A DNA stretch of 64,000 nucleotides, taken from contig JAIOYV010000006.1 of assembly GCA_021740905.1 (NCBI GenBank), positions 62,001-126,000 of the forward strand, in the 5' to 3' direction. Each line of letters opens with the position of its first letter. Position 1 is the first letter of the stretch. Below the pieces are notes generated by a model. It saw only the letters and a list, made by a program, of their open reading frames with translations, had not been told where the DNA came from and ran no database searches. Origin of the DNA: Bacteroidales bacterium. GTDB taxonomy: Bacteria > Bacteroidota > Bacteroidia > Bacteroidales > M50B96. This document shows positions 19,104 to 28,245 of this stretch, piece after piece. The translations under genes were made by a program, and so were the position numbers.

Positions 19104-19188
19104 AAAAAAAATGGAGTGATGGAGTGGTGGAGTATTGAGGGAGACTCATTCAAGCCCCCATCCATTAATCCACCACTCCATTACTCCA
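19104..19188 (-). terminator. Repeat-derived hairpin, likely terminator of the M1 peptidase gene
   Basis: Arms 19112-19131 (TGGAGTGATGGAGTGGTGGA) and 19169-19188 are inverted copies matching at 19 of 20 positions. On the minus strand a seven-T run follows (A-run 19104-19110). It is made of the GGAGTG repeat family and sits 67 nt downstream of the M1 gene stop. Confidence 0.6.
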
Positions 19189-19254
19189 AAATGGTTTAGT
19201 TGAATTTGAAACCGAGCGTCTAATAATTTGCGTTTTTTGAACGCCTCACAATAC

Positions 19255-21444
19255 CTATATCCCCGAGAGGGCTTTCCTCGGCTTCAAGCGGGCAATTATC
19301 TCACCTGTTTCTTCAGCATAAGGAATGGTATATTGCAATTTTGAAGAGCTAACCGGCAGGGTAGCTTTCAGGCTATTTTGTGCCGATTCCCCTTCAAAAC
19401 CAAGCAGCGAATATTTTCCATAATGTGGTAATTTCCGGATAAGCCCTTCGATGGCCCCGGCACTATTTGCGCCCACAAATCCAACAGGGAAATCAGGATT
19501 CATTTCATTGTTTGCCACAAAAACAAGGCTTCCGCTTTTGGAAAGGTCAGCGATCCCAGCCAGTTGTTCGGGGTCGATGTTGTTTTTGTTCTCTTTTATG
19601 AAATCAGGTAGCGAATTAAATTTGTTCTCAAAGCCAATTATCCACACACCCCGATCGTCGGGTAAAGTTTCAATCTTATTGTCAAGCACAATGTCGAGCT
19701 TATTGCCTTGGGCATCCTGGCTTTCCTTCCAGATTTTTGCCAGCGATTCATAATCTTTCAAGAATTTGCTTTTTGACGGTAAAACCAGCATGGCCTGTTT
19801 CTGCCCGAAAACAAGGGAAAGGGTAGCCGGGATTTCGCTGTTGTCGAGCCTCCGCATCAGGTTAAATTCGGGATCAACCTGGATGGACAAGGGCCGTTTG
19901 TCGAAAGAGAAAACAAACTGTTGCGATTTACCCTCCATTTTCAGGCTCTCCGTCACCACAGAGCTATCGGCCTCCAAATAAATAGCAACTGGGACATCGA
20001 GTGCAAAAGCTTCCTCATCCTGTGTTTGATTCAAGTTGAAGGTCAGTTCATATTTTCCTTCTGAACTTTTCACTTTTACATCCGAAAGTTTAATCTCTGG
20101 TGCTCCAGTGCGGTTGACCCACTGATCGAAAAAGGCTTTCAAATCCAAGCCTGTCACAGCTTCAAAACTGGTACGGATATCATTGAACGAAGCATATTGA
20201 AATTTATAATCCTGATAAAATTTGGCGTAGGCTTTCAGATAATTTTCATCGCCCACTAATTCCCTCAACATATTGTTCATCATCAACACCTTTCCGTAGC
20301 CAATGGCTTCTTCAGCTGAATTGTTCCGGCTCCTGAACTGATTAACAGGAAAATCATTATCAGCGTTTACATAGTTGGTGAATTTTTCGAGGGTCGATCT
20401 TCTATAATCTGCACCCAAACCCTGCTGTTCTTTTATCAGATGGTCGGCCATATAGGCTGTGATCCCCTCGCACCAATTCCCACCGGCATAATCGACATAC
20501 ACACTATTGCCCCAGTAGTTATGCAACAATTCGTGGGGATAGGAAGAATGTAATATCCAGGGGAAACGGATCACTTTTTCGCCCAGCAAAGTAAACGAAG
20601 GCATACCAAAACCGGTTTCCCAGAAATTCTCGACCAAGGCAAACTTTGTGAATGGATAAGGCCCGATAAGCTTTTCGTAAAGTTGAAGATAATCGCTGGT
20701 AACACCGAGGTAACGCTGAGCAAGTTCTGGATCGGGGTTTCGCAAAAAAGCTTGGACAAGGATATTGTTTGCAGTGGTGTCGTATTCGGTCCAACGGGCG
20801 GCAATCAAGTAGGTTTCATTCATCGGTTTATCACATTCGTACCGAACAATTTGCTTTCCATTGTCCAACTCATTTTGGGTACGTGTCCCTTGCGAAACCA
20901 CATTCCACCCTTCATCTAAAGTAACATTTAAGGTAAAAGTAGATAAATCCTTTACATTGAAAGCAGGCAGCCAAAAGCTAGCCCCAGCCAGATAAACCCC
21001 ATCTTCCGAGATAAGGCCATCAGTATCGCTGAAGCCACGGGCATATTCGGCTGCTCCGGCCACTATTTCCTCTTTTATTACCCCTGAGTAATGAAAAACG
21101 ATCATCATCCCTTGCGAGGTAGATTCAATAGGCGGGGTAATCTTATACTTTGTCTGTTTGCCATCATTCTCAGGATCGACCAATTCAAAACTGTTTGACT
21201 TGTCACTGTCTATTATCAAAGCCGAATTCAACATAAAAGTTTGATCTTCCCACGAATCCCAGATATGTTTAGGAATGTAAACCGTGTCGGTCACTTCGAT
21301 GGATGAATTGGCAATATCCAAAGTAGCGTGTATGTGCTGATCAATGGTGTCGGATACTTTGCTATTCACAGTATTACAAGCTAAAAAAGCGGATACCACA
21401 AAAAAAGAAAAAGCGAATTTTAAAATAAGTTTGCTACTCATCAT
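19255..21444 (-). CDS. M1-family metallopeptidase-like lipoprotein
   Basis: The 729-residue product has a lipobox (AFLAC, Cys23). The zinc site is HELLH (304-308), followed by NWCEG with Glu326. The spacing is 17 residues rather than the usual 18 of M1 aminopeptidases. The substrate-binding GAMEN motif is not recognisable; the equivalent place reads WETGFGMPSF. It therefore belongs to a divergent gluzincin group and may prefer other substrates. The C-terminal ~200 residues are a separate alpha/beta region resembling the aminopeptidase-associated domain of Bacteroidota lipoproteins. It is a single gene with a repeat-derived terminator. Confidence 0.85.
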   Translation of the reverse strand: MMSSKLILKFAFSFFVVSAFLACNTVNSKVSDTIDQHIHATLDIANSSIEVTDTVYIPKHIWDSWEDQTFMLNSALIIDSDKSNSFELVDPENDGKQTKYKITPPIESTSQGMMIVFHYSGVIKEEIVAGAAEYARGFSDTDGLISEDGVYLAGASFWLPAFNVKDLSTFTLNVTLDEGWNVVSQGTRTQNELDNGKQIVRYECDKPMNETYLIAARWTEYDTTANNILVQAFLRNPDPELAQRYLGVTSDYLQLYEKLIGPYPFTKFALVENFWETGFGMPSFTLLGEKVIRFPWILHSSYPHELLHNYWGNSVYVDYAGGNWCEGITAYMADHLIKEQQGLGADYRRSTLEKFTNYVNADNDFPVNQFRSRNNSAEEAIGYGKVLMMNNMLRELVGDENYLKAYAKFYQDYKFQYASFNDIRTSFEAVTGLDLKAFFDQWVNRTGAPEIKLSDVKVKSSEGKYELTFNLNQTQDEEAFALDVPVAIYLEADSSVVTESLKMEGKSQQFVFSFDKRPLSIQVDPEFNLMRRLDNSEIPATLSLVFGQKQAMLVLPSKSKFLKDYESLAKIWKESQDAQGNKLDIVLDNKIETLPDDRGVWIIGFENKFNSLPDFIKENKNNIDPEQLAGIADLSKSGSLVFVANNEMNPDFPVGFVGANSAGAIEGLIRKLPHYGKYSLLGFEGESAQNSLKATLPVSSSKLQYTIPYAEETGEIIARLKPRKALSGI

Positions 21445-21587
21445 GTCAGATTTTAATGAAAGTGATTCAGAAATTGCAATAAACTAACATACAAAGAAAA
21501 TAATTTCTCCATACAACCATTCAACTATTTTCTGCCACTTTAGGACAGAAGCAATAAATTTGCATAACTAAATAAGCAAAATACTGC

Positions 21588-22124
21588 ATGGTGTACCTGA
21601 ACAATCCTGACGAACTGTTGCTCGTGGAGGCCTGCCTGAGAAGCGACAGGAAGGCTCAGAAAGCTTTGTACGAAAAGTATAAGGATGCCATGTACACCCT
21701 TGCATATCGCGTTCTTGGAAATTTTGATGATGCCTGCGATGCCCTTCAGGAAGGATTTATACAGGTGTTCCGAAGCCTTGAAAATTTCGAGGGCCGTTCT
21801 AGTTTAGGCGCATGGATAAGGACAATTGTGGTAAGGGCTGCCTACAAAAAGCTAAAACCGGAAATTGCCTTCGAGGAAATAGAGTTATCCGAAAATTCCG
21901 GCCTTTATTGCTGGGACGATAACCTGACCAGTGAAGAATTGGAGAGGGCAATCCTAAACCTCAGCCCTGGCTACAGGCTTGTTTTTACTTTGGTTGAAGT
22001 GGAGGGATACAAGCACAACGAAGTGGCCGAAATGTTGGGGATTTCGCCCGGCACATCGAAATCGCAGTTGTTTTACGCCAAAAAGAAATTGCAAGAGGAG
22101 TTGGCTTATATGATCGAACCCTAA
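21588..22124 (+). CDS. ECF-type RNA polymerase sigma factor
   Basis: The 178-residue product has region 2 (KALYEKYKDAMYTLAYRVLG, then DACDALQEGFIQVFRSLENF) and region 4 (LSPGYRLVFTLVEVEGY, then HNEVAEMLGISPGTSKSQL). This is the usual ECF length without region 1.1 or 3. TAAATTTG at 21555-21562 matches the -7 consensus 25 nt upstream, so basal transcription by the housekeeping sigma is likely. The next gene starts one base after the stop, which suggests it encodes the cognate regulator. Confidence 0.92.
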   Translation: MVYLNNPDELLLVEACLRSDRKAQKALYEKYKDAMYTLAYRVLGNFDDACDALQEGFIQVFRSLENFEGRSSLGAWIRTIVVRAAYKKLKPEIAFEEIELSENSGLYCWDDNLTSEELERAILNLSPGYRLVFTLVEVEGYKHNEVAEMLGISPGTSKSQLFYAKKKLQEELAYMIEP

Positions 22125-22125
22125 A

Positions 22126-22911
22126 ATGGAAAACGAAAAAAATAACATATCGAAATTAAAAAACAGGCTACCGCAGCACATAGCCCCCGAATCGGTTTGG
22201 GAGTCGGTTGAAGAGCAATTTCAACTGGAGGAGCAATCGACCGGAAACCTAAAGCAAGCCATCGCAGGACTTCCGGTTTATCTGCCACCCGAAAAAGCAT
22301 GGGAAGCTATCGATCTGTCGCTTAACAAAAAAAGAGGCCTTGTTTTTTCTGCTCATTTAATTATACGAATTGCAGCAGTTTTGATCCTTGCACTGGCCAT
22401 TGGTTTTTTGATCAGGGACAAAATAGCTGATGAAAAAAGCAATAAACTGGCACTGGTTGAGAAACCAACTCAGTTCAACTTAAACGACCGATTGGAAATG
22501 CCACCTTCCAACGTAGACATCAAGAGTGAAAAACCTGAAGCGTCCAAGAACCAAGCTGTGACAAAAAATAAACAGATTTCACAAAAAAAAGAAATGCTGA
22601 ACGAAAGGGATGCCATCGAAAAAATCGAACTGGTAACTATCTCTTCCATCAACATTAATAAGCTTGAGGATTACAAAAAAAAGGATCAGACCCAGTTATC
22701 TGAGAACCTATTGAAATCCGAACCTAAAGTAGAACGGAAAACCAAAATCAACAGGGTAAAACTGATTGTCCATAACGACCCGCCGCCGCCGGTGGTAGAC
22801 AAAAGAAGGTTCACATTTGCTTTGTTTAGGCCGGTGAGCTATTCCCAACCCACCAAAGATACCCTCAACAGAAATACGAAACCCCTGTTTGCAGCAAGCA
22901 TAAATTTATAA
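22126..22911 (+). CDS. Putative membrane anti-sigma factor
   Basis: The 261-residue product has a cytoplasmic N-terminus of ~75 residues with a repeated pattern: LPQHIAPESVWESVEE at ~15 and LPVYLPPEKAWEAIDL at ~49. One membrane segment follows (about 76-96), then a low-complexity, Lys-rich periplasmic tail. Position one base after an ECF sigma gene and this topology suggest an anti-sigma factor, although the canonical HxxxCxxC zinc motif is absent. It is 16 nt from the next gene, so the three form one operon. The function is inferred from context. Confidence 0.65.
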   Translation: MENEKNNISKLKNRLPQHIAPESVWESVEEQFQLEEQSTGNLKQAIAGLPVYLPPEKAWEAIDLSLNKKRGLVFSAHLIIRIAAVLILALAIGFLIRDKIADEKSNKLALVEKPTQFNLNDRLEMPPSNVDIKSEKPEASKNQAVTKNKQISQKKEMLNERDAIEKIELVTISSININKLEDYKKKDQTQLSENLLKSEPKVERKTKINRVKLIVHNDPPPPVVDKRRFTFALFRPVSYSQPTKDTLNRNTKPLFAASINL

Positions 22912-22927
22912 ACAAAAAACTCTAATC

Positions 22928-23851
22928 ATGAAAAAACAAATTTTATTGACCCTGATTACCTTAATAAGCCTAAGCTGTTTTGCAATCGACCCACCCGGTT
23001 TGCCACCATTGCCGGAAGCAGGAAAACCTGACACCATCCTTATCGAGTTAAGCGACAGCACCACCATTCTCATTATCTCAAAAAGCAACGATGAATTTGC
23101 AGGATTAAAAAGCCTTAACCTCGACACCCTAATCGAAGCATTAGTGAAGGTAATGGGGAGCGATGAATTTCAGGGGATTTCCGATTCACTTATTGAGTTT
23201 GAATTGGCCCAAAAGGATTTCCAAAAAGCGATGCAGGCCCATGAGCTGGCTCTTCGGCTTAAAGAAAACCAATTCAGGGCACAGGAAAGAGCAATGCGTG
23301 AGATCGAAAACCTACAAGATTTAAAACAATTGGAACAATTGAAGGCAATTGACGCAATAAAGGAGCTTGAAAGAATCAAAGATATTGAAGGGGATAAAGC
23401 ATTTAACATAGAGCGTGACAGAACATCGGACCAAATTAATATATCTACGAATATTGGTCTTGGCTTAATCCGCGACAAGATTTCCCCATCCGCCGATTTC
23501 GTGTTGGCTTTTGCCATTAATAAATACTATTATGCAGCCATTGGGAATATGAATTTTACTTTCGAGCAAAAGCCAGACGATAGCTACCGGACACAGAACA
23601 ACATTTTTGTGGGTGTAGAATTTGGCCGAAGGTTGAACAAAAAAGAAGATAAGGGTCTAGGCTTTTCTACTTATTTCAATAATGTGGGACTATCTTACCT
23701 CGTGCAGAAAAGGGGCAACTATTTTGGCGAGAATACCTTTAAGCTCTATTACGGGCTTGATGCCGGCCCTGTAATAATTCAGCCACAACTTATAACCACC
23801 AATAATTTCGATGATTGGTTCCCGTCGATTGGGATTAGGGTAAAGCTGTAA
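22928..23851 (+). CDS. Secreted coiled-coil protein with barrel-like C-terminus
   Basis: The 307-residue product has a signal peptide (1-19) and a proline-rich segment (PPGLPPLPEAGKP). Residues ~95-165 are charged and coiled-coil-like, rich in E, K, L and A. The C-terminal half (~170-307) shows alternating hydrophobic strands and ends in IGIRVKL, like small outer-membrane barrels. It is third in the sigma/anti-sigma operon and may be an envelope stress reporter or target. I do not recognise the family. Confidence 0.7.
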   Translation: MKKQILLTLITLISLSCFAIDPPGLPPLPEAGKPDTILIELSDSTTILIISKSNDEFAGLKSLNLDTLIEALVKVMGSDEFQGISDSLIEFELAQKDFQKAMQAHELALRLKENQFRAQERAMREIENLQDLKQLEQLKAIDAIKELERIKDIEGDKAFNIERDRTSDQINISTNIGLGLIRDKISPSADFVLAFAINKYYYAAIGNMNFTFEQKPDDSYRTQNNIFVGVEFGRRLNKKEDKGLGFSTYFNNVGLSYLVQKRGNYFGENTFKLYYGLDAGPVIIQPQLITTNNFDDWFPSIGIRVKL

Positions 23852-23896
23852 TAGCAGCATAGAGATTTGTTTTCGGTTTTCGAAACTTTCACTCTA

Positions 23897-23982
23897 CCAC
23901 CTTAGTGAAACTTAGTGATCTTAATGCCTTAGTGGTAAAAAAATAAACCACTGAGGCACAAAGGGCACTATGGAACACTTAG
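23897..23982. repeat. Long imperfect hairpin of CTTAGTG units
   Basis: Direct units CCTTAGTG / CTTAGTG on the left (23897-23936) face GGCACAAAG / GGCACTATG / CACTTAG units on the right (23946-23982). The inner part is the best paired (ATGCCTTAGTGGT with ACCACTGAGGCAC). It lies between the convergent 3' ends of the sigma operon and the AraC gene and may terminate both. Confidence 0.6.
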
Positions 23983-23999
23983 AAATCTCCTATTCCCAA

Positions 24000-24863
24000 T
24001 TACTTTACTGGTACCCAAATTTCAGTAAGCAATTTCTCTGGGTTGGTTTTTTCCGGGTTGTTTATATATTTTTCAAACACAGGAAAATCGCGCAGTTCTA
24101 ATCCCGATTCAGGATACCATTTGCCAAAAATAGTATTGTACACCGCACCCAGCCTTTGATAAGGGCCTTTGTATTTGAACACGGCATACTTCCCTCCTTC
24201 AATGGCCTGCACACCTACCCTACCCTCAGGTTTTACTTCTTTGCTGATGGTGATGCAGGCATCGTAGCGGCACAGGTTGGTTTCGGTTATGTTGGGGTCG
24301 TCGTGGCCAATGCCGATCATTTCGGTTTTCCATCCAAACAGCTTTTTTTCTTTGGCAAACAAGAAAAGGTCTTTCCAAGCCAGCCCGGTGCTTTCACTGT
24401 TGTAATCATCCATCGACCGGATAAAAATGACTTTTATGTGTGCAATGCTTTTGATTTTTGGTTGAATGGAAAAATTGCTTTCAAATTCTTCCTCTGATAA
24501 ATATTCACCCTTTATAATTTCTGATCCCCTGTATTCGGTCGGAGCAATGGAAAACCGCTTCTTAAAAGCTTTGGTAAAGGATGCGGCACTCTCGTATCCA
24601 ATCTGAAAAGCAATATCAGTAATAGAATCGTCGGAGAATTTTAGCAACCGGGCGGCATTCTCCAATCGCAAACGCGAAATATACGAGGCAAGTGGCTCGT
24701 GGATGTGTGCCCGCATGATCCGGTGAAAATGAAATATCGAGAAATTCGAAACAGAAGCCAGTTGCTCCAGGTCAAGTTTTTCGTCCAAATGCTCATTGAT
24801 GTACAAGAGGACTTTGTTTATCCTTTCCTGATAATCCTTATAAGTAGAAGGTTTTACATTCAT
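24000..24863 (-). CDS. AraC-family regulator with GyrI-like effector domain
   Basis: The 287-residue product has an N-terminal AraC helix-turn-helix pair: QLASVSNFSIFHFHRIMRAH at ~42, then SITDIAFQIGYESAASFTKAFKKRF at ~80. The C-terminal ~155 residues form a GyrI-like (SOUL/RHH-type) small-molecule-binding domain with GIGHDDPN and YDACITI. This Rob/SoxS-like layout usually responds to hydrophobic ligands. It is divergent from the threonine dehydrogenase gene with 92 bp between them, so it could regulate that gene, but no operator is identified. Confidence 0.88.
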   Translation of the reverse strand: MNVKPSTYKDYQERINKVLLYINEHLDEKLDLEQLASVSNFSIFHFHRIMRAHIHEPLASYISRLRLENAARLLKFSDDSITDIAFQIGYESAASFTKAFKKRFSIAPTEYRGSEIIKGEYLSEEEFESNFSIQPKIKSIAHIKVIFIRSMDDYNSESTGLAWKDLFLFAKEKKLFGWKTEMIGIGHDDPNITETNLCRYDACITISKEVKPEGRVGVQAIEGGKYAVFKYKGPYQRLGAVYNTIFGKWYPESGLELRDFPVFEKYINNPEKTNPEKLLTEIWVPVK

Positions 24864-24955
24864 TTTTGATATGTTGTAGAATATATTTTCAAAACGATTT
24901 TGGCCGTTTAAAATAGTAATTTTGCGCCATTATAAAACAGAAAAAATCAAACCTT

Positions 24956-25909
24956 ATGGAAAGAATAATGATAATTGGATGTTCGGGTCAAATAGGATCA
25001 GAACTCACCATGGAACTCCGCAAAATGTACGGCAACGAAAATGTGTTTGCCACCGATATCAAAATGGCTCCAAGCTATATTACCGAGAGTGGCCCCTTTC
25101 AGGTTATCGACGTAATGGACAACAAGCGGCTGATCCATTTTGTGATCCGCAACAAGATCACCCAGATTTATCATTTGGCAGCAGTCCTTTCTGGTAATGC
25201 CGAAAAATTGCCTATTCAGGCATGGGACATCAACATGCAAAGCCTGATGAACATCCTCGACCTTGCCCGCGAGGTGGATGAAGTTAAAAAAGTATTCTGG
25301 CCAAGTTCTATCGCCGTTTTCGGCCCCACAACCCCTCGCCATAATACCCCACAGTTAACTGTGATGGAACCCAATACGGTGTATGGTATCAGCAAACAGG
25401 CCGGCGAACGCTGGGTAGAGTACTACCACAAACGCTATGGCGTGGACGTAAGGAGCATCCGCTACCCCGGCCTTATCAGCCATAAAACAGAGGCCGGTGG
25501 AGGCACTACCGACTATGCTGTGGAGATTTTCTACGAAGCAGTCCGCAACGGAAAATACGAGTGTTTCCTATCCGAAAACACCGCCCTGCCCATGATGTTT
25601 ATGGAAGATGCCATAAAAGCTACCATCGACCTTATGGAAGCCGATCATTCAAAACTCAGCATCCATTCGAGCTACAACGTGGCCGGTATCAGTTTCGACC
25701 CAAAAGAGATCAGCAACGAAATCAAAAAGTTGATGCCGGAATTTGAGATTACCTACAAACCCGATTTCCGCCAGGCCATTGCCGACTCCTGGCCAGCCAG
25801 CATCGACGATAGTGTTGCCAAAAAAGACTGGGGCCTCAACTACAAATACGACCTGAAAACCATGACAGAAGTGATGTTGAGGGAAATCAAGACTAAACTT
25901 GGGAAATAA
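24956..25909 (+). CDS. L-threonine 3-dehydrogenase, short-chain/epimerase type
   Basis: The 317-residue product is a nucleotide-sugar-epimerase-like Rossmann protein with GCSGQIG (8-14), the DINMQSLMN segment, Ser117/118 and the catalytic Y143xxxK147 (YGISK). The overall pattern (TTPRHNTPQ, YPGLISHKTEAGGGTTDYAVE) matches the SDR-type L-threonine dehydrogenases known from Flavobacterium and archaea rather than sugar epimerases. It would oxidise threonine to 2-amino-3-ketobutyrate with NAD+. The partner kbl is not in the window. TAATTTTG at 24917-24924 is a -7 match; a TTTG lies upstream but only 14 nt away. Confidence 0.85.
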   Translation: MERIMIIGCSGQIGSELTMELRKMYGNENVFATDIKMAPSYITESGPFQVIDVMDNKRLIHFVIRNKITQIYHLAAVLSGNAEKLPIQAWDINMQSLMNILDLAREVDEVKKVFWPSSIAVFGPTTPRHNTPQLTVMEPNTVYGISKQAGERWVEYYHKRYGVDVRSIRYPGLISHKTEAGGGTTDYAVEIFYEAVRNGKYECFLSENTALPMMFMEDAIKATIDLMEADHSKLSIHSSYNVAGISFDPKEISNEIKKLMPEFEITYKPDFRQAIADSWPASIDDSVAKKDWGLNYKYDLKTMTEVMLREIKTKLGK

Positions 25910-25931
25910 TTTCTGATCAAGATAATTATTC

Positions 25932-25957
25932 AAAGCCTGGCATCGACCAGGCTTTTT
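25932..25957 (+). terminator. Rho-independent terminator after threonine dehydrogenase
   Basis: Stem AAAGCCTGG / CCAGGCTTT (25932-25940, 25947-25955) with a CATCGA loop is followed by a short T/A tail. It begins 22 nt after the stop codon. Confidence 0.8.
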
Positions 25958-26145
25958 ATTTACTCATAGTATAAACTACGCAAAAGTTATTGTTTTATCA
26001 GTATCTGAGAAAATAATTGACCCTCGCTGGTGTGAATTCGCAATTCATGCCTTTTCTACCTTGTCAATAATTCCTTTCAAAATTCCTTTGAGTCAGCATA
26101 ATCCCTGGCGAAGCTCTAATCCTAATTTTCTGTCCTCACTGGCTT

Positions 26146-27312
26146 TTAATAATTCTTTAAACGAACTATTAACTTAGCATTATCGGTAACCAAGATATTT
26201 TCTGAAAGAGGGTATTCTGTGGCACATTCCGGGATGAGGATAAAATTATCGTCTGTGCCCAAATCATTTATAACTTGGGTAAAACTTCGGCTTCGTTTCG
26301 GTGTTGACGAAAGCTTTACCTCTACACAAACAACCGGCTTGTCCCCTTTGCAAATCACCAGGTCACATTCGGCCAGGTCTTGTGTCCGATAAAAGAAATA
26401 AGAAAACTTATCTCCTAAGCTCCCTATAATCTGTTCAATACAAAAGCCCTCCCAGGAACTGCCTGCAAGCTGACTTCCCATTAAGGCGTTCATGTCTTGT
26501 AAACCATTCATAAAATGCACCAAGCCACTATCCCTGATATATACCTTCGGTGATTTGACCAAGCGTTTTCCAATATTTATAAAGTATGGCTCAAGTTTCC
26601 GGATTATGAATATGGCCTCAAAAAAATCCAGGATTTCAGTTACTTGGGCATTAGAGATATCCAAGGAATTTGACAGGTTTCGTTTATTCACAATCCCACC
26701 TTGATTTGAGGCAATCATCCGGATAAATCTTGAAACGATTGCTGAAGATATTTTAAGCCCCAATTGAGGGAGGTCCCGTTCGGTGATTGTACGCACAAAA
26801 GAATTGAACCATATTGTGCGTATTTCATTTTCCATCATTTGAAATGCTTCGGGGAACATGCCTCTAAACCACAAATCGAACATTTGATTTCGATCAGATA
26901 CCTCTTCTAATAAAAATCCGGTTAATTCGGTATATGATACCCTACCTGCCAGTGACTCGGAACTTAACTTCAAAACATGGGTATTGGCAGAGCCTAATAA
27001 GATAAAGCGGCCCGCTGTCCTATCCTGATCAATGATACTAGGAAGCAATGGAAATAAATGGGGCATCCGTTGCACCTCGTCAATTATAAGGCACTTGCTT
27101 TTATTCAGGTTAAAAAACATTTCGGGTTCCGATAAACGGTTTATGTCACTGTCAAGCTCCAAATCAAGATAAAGAGTATCTCTTTGGATTGATTTAGAAA
27201 TCATTTTTACAAGCGTGGTTTTTCCTACTTGTCTGGCACCAAGAATAACCACGGATGGGAAATATTCCAAATGCTTTAAAATCTCATGCTTTAAACTTCG
27301 GTCGTAATACAT
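26146..27312 (-). CDS. AAA ATPase with DUF4143 PD-(D/E)XK-like domain
   Basis: The 388-residue product has a P-loop (LGARQVGKTT, ~25-34), Walker B (KCLIIDEVQRMP, ~72-83) and a sensor-like LLGSAN. The C-terminal DUF4143 domain carries an ECDLVI...VEVKLS arrangement that fits the PD-(D/E)XK nuclease core. The family is abundant and patchily distributed in Bacteroidota, and its biological role is not settled. It lies alone between a terminator and a decayed gene. A 9-bp perfect inverted repeat lies immediately upstream of the start (27319-27357). Confidence 0.88.
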   Translation of the reverse strand: MYYDRSLKHEILKHLEYFPSVVILGARQVGKTTLVKMISKSIQRDTLYLDLELDSDINRLSEPEMFFNLNKSKCLIIDEVQRMPHLFPLLPSIIDQDRTAGRFILLGSANTHVLKLSSESLAGRVSYTELTGFLLEEVSDRNQMFDLWFRGMFPEAFQMMENEIRTIWFNSFVRTITERDLPQLGLKISSAIVSRFIRMIASNQGGIVNKRNLSNSLDISNAQVTEILDFFEAIFIIRKLEPYFINIGKRLVKSPKVYIRDSGLVHFMNGLQDMNALMGSQLAGSSWEGFCIEQIIGSLGDKFSYFFYRTQDLAECDLVICKGDKPVVCVEVKLSSTPKRSRSFTQVINDLGTDDNFILIPECATEYPLSENILVTDNAKLIVRLKNY

Positions 27313-27318
27313 AATTTT

Positions 27319-27357
27319 TTCCTGTAAATGTATAATATATTTTCACAATTACAGGAA
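27319..27357. promoter_or_regulatory. Inverted repeat abutting the DUF4143 ATPase start
   Basis: TTCCTGTAA (27319-27327) and TTACAGGAA (27349-27357) are perfect inverted copies separated by 21 AT-rich bases, starting 7 nt upstream of the ATG. It could be an operator or a 5' hairpin. A comparable palindrome precedes the other ATPase at 36280. Confidence 0.55.
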
Positions 27358-27390
27358 TAAAATTTTATATCTTTTTATGACCCAACACGC

Positions 27391-28094
27391 CTAATTTCTG
27401 TAGGGAGGTTTTCGATCCTCATTTTCAGGCAGGTATTTGTAATTGATCCCAACCTGTTTTGCATATTCTTCGATTGGTTGCATACGAATAGATTCCCGTC
27501 TCGAATTCACATTTTTTTCATCCTCAATAGGCCAAAACCCCCAATCAGACATTTTGCCGTAGTTTTCAGATTTCTTATCCCGGATACGATATTGTACCAG
27601 TTGTGTCCCATAAACTTGTTTTTTGTTTTTGTGCATCAAGTACCTATCCAACATCATGGCAAACGATCGTCCGTTTGCCTCCTTCATTATAACAGCTTTT
27701 TCTAAAAGTGGAAGTGCAAGTTTCAAATACCTGTTTTTGTTGTTATGTTGAAGAATAATCATAGTGGCTTCCGAAGCATCTTCCCCAACTTCCGAAAAAG
27801 TAGGCCAATGTTCTAAGGTTTTCAAGATATCGAACACTTGCTTTGCCCGGCGTTTTGTATCCTTCTGGTACTGCCGGGTTGCTACTTTCCATTCTTTCGA
27901 TCCAGATACTACGGTTGGCCCTTTTTGGTTTCTACCTGGTTGATAATTTCATCGAACATCCCTTGCTTTCTAAGGCTATCAACTTCAACAAGGAATTGCA
28001 CAGGATTAACGATATTGGGCCTACAACTATTGAATTGGGCTTGAGCTTCTGTGTAGAGAATAATGATTAAGAATCCAGAAATCAGGATTTTCAG
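27391..28094 (-). pseudogene. Decayed DUF6624-family secreted protein
   Basis: The intact 3' part (148 residues from 27837) has the DUF6624 pattern: HWPTFSEVGEDAS, then IILQH, a long helix and KKQVYGTQLVQYR. Upstream, the same protein continues in another frame as VVSGSKEWKVATRQYQKD. A single-base deletion near 27911-27918 breaks the link to a signal-peptide-like start, KILISGFLIIILYTEAQAQ. The expected start codon reads CTG (28092-28094), not ATG. Two lesions suggest a dead gene. Its function is unknown. Confidence 0.65.
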
Positions 28095-28245
28095 GTTTGC
28101 AGAGAAATGACCATCCTTTGGTAAAATTTTATTGTAGCTAAAATTAGCAATTTTTAGGTGCTATGTAAGTTGGTTGGAAACTCCCTCAATTCTGTGTAAA
28201 TTATTTTGAAAGATTCCCGAAGATACAATATCATACCATTAGTTC

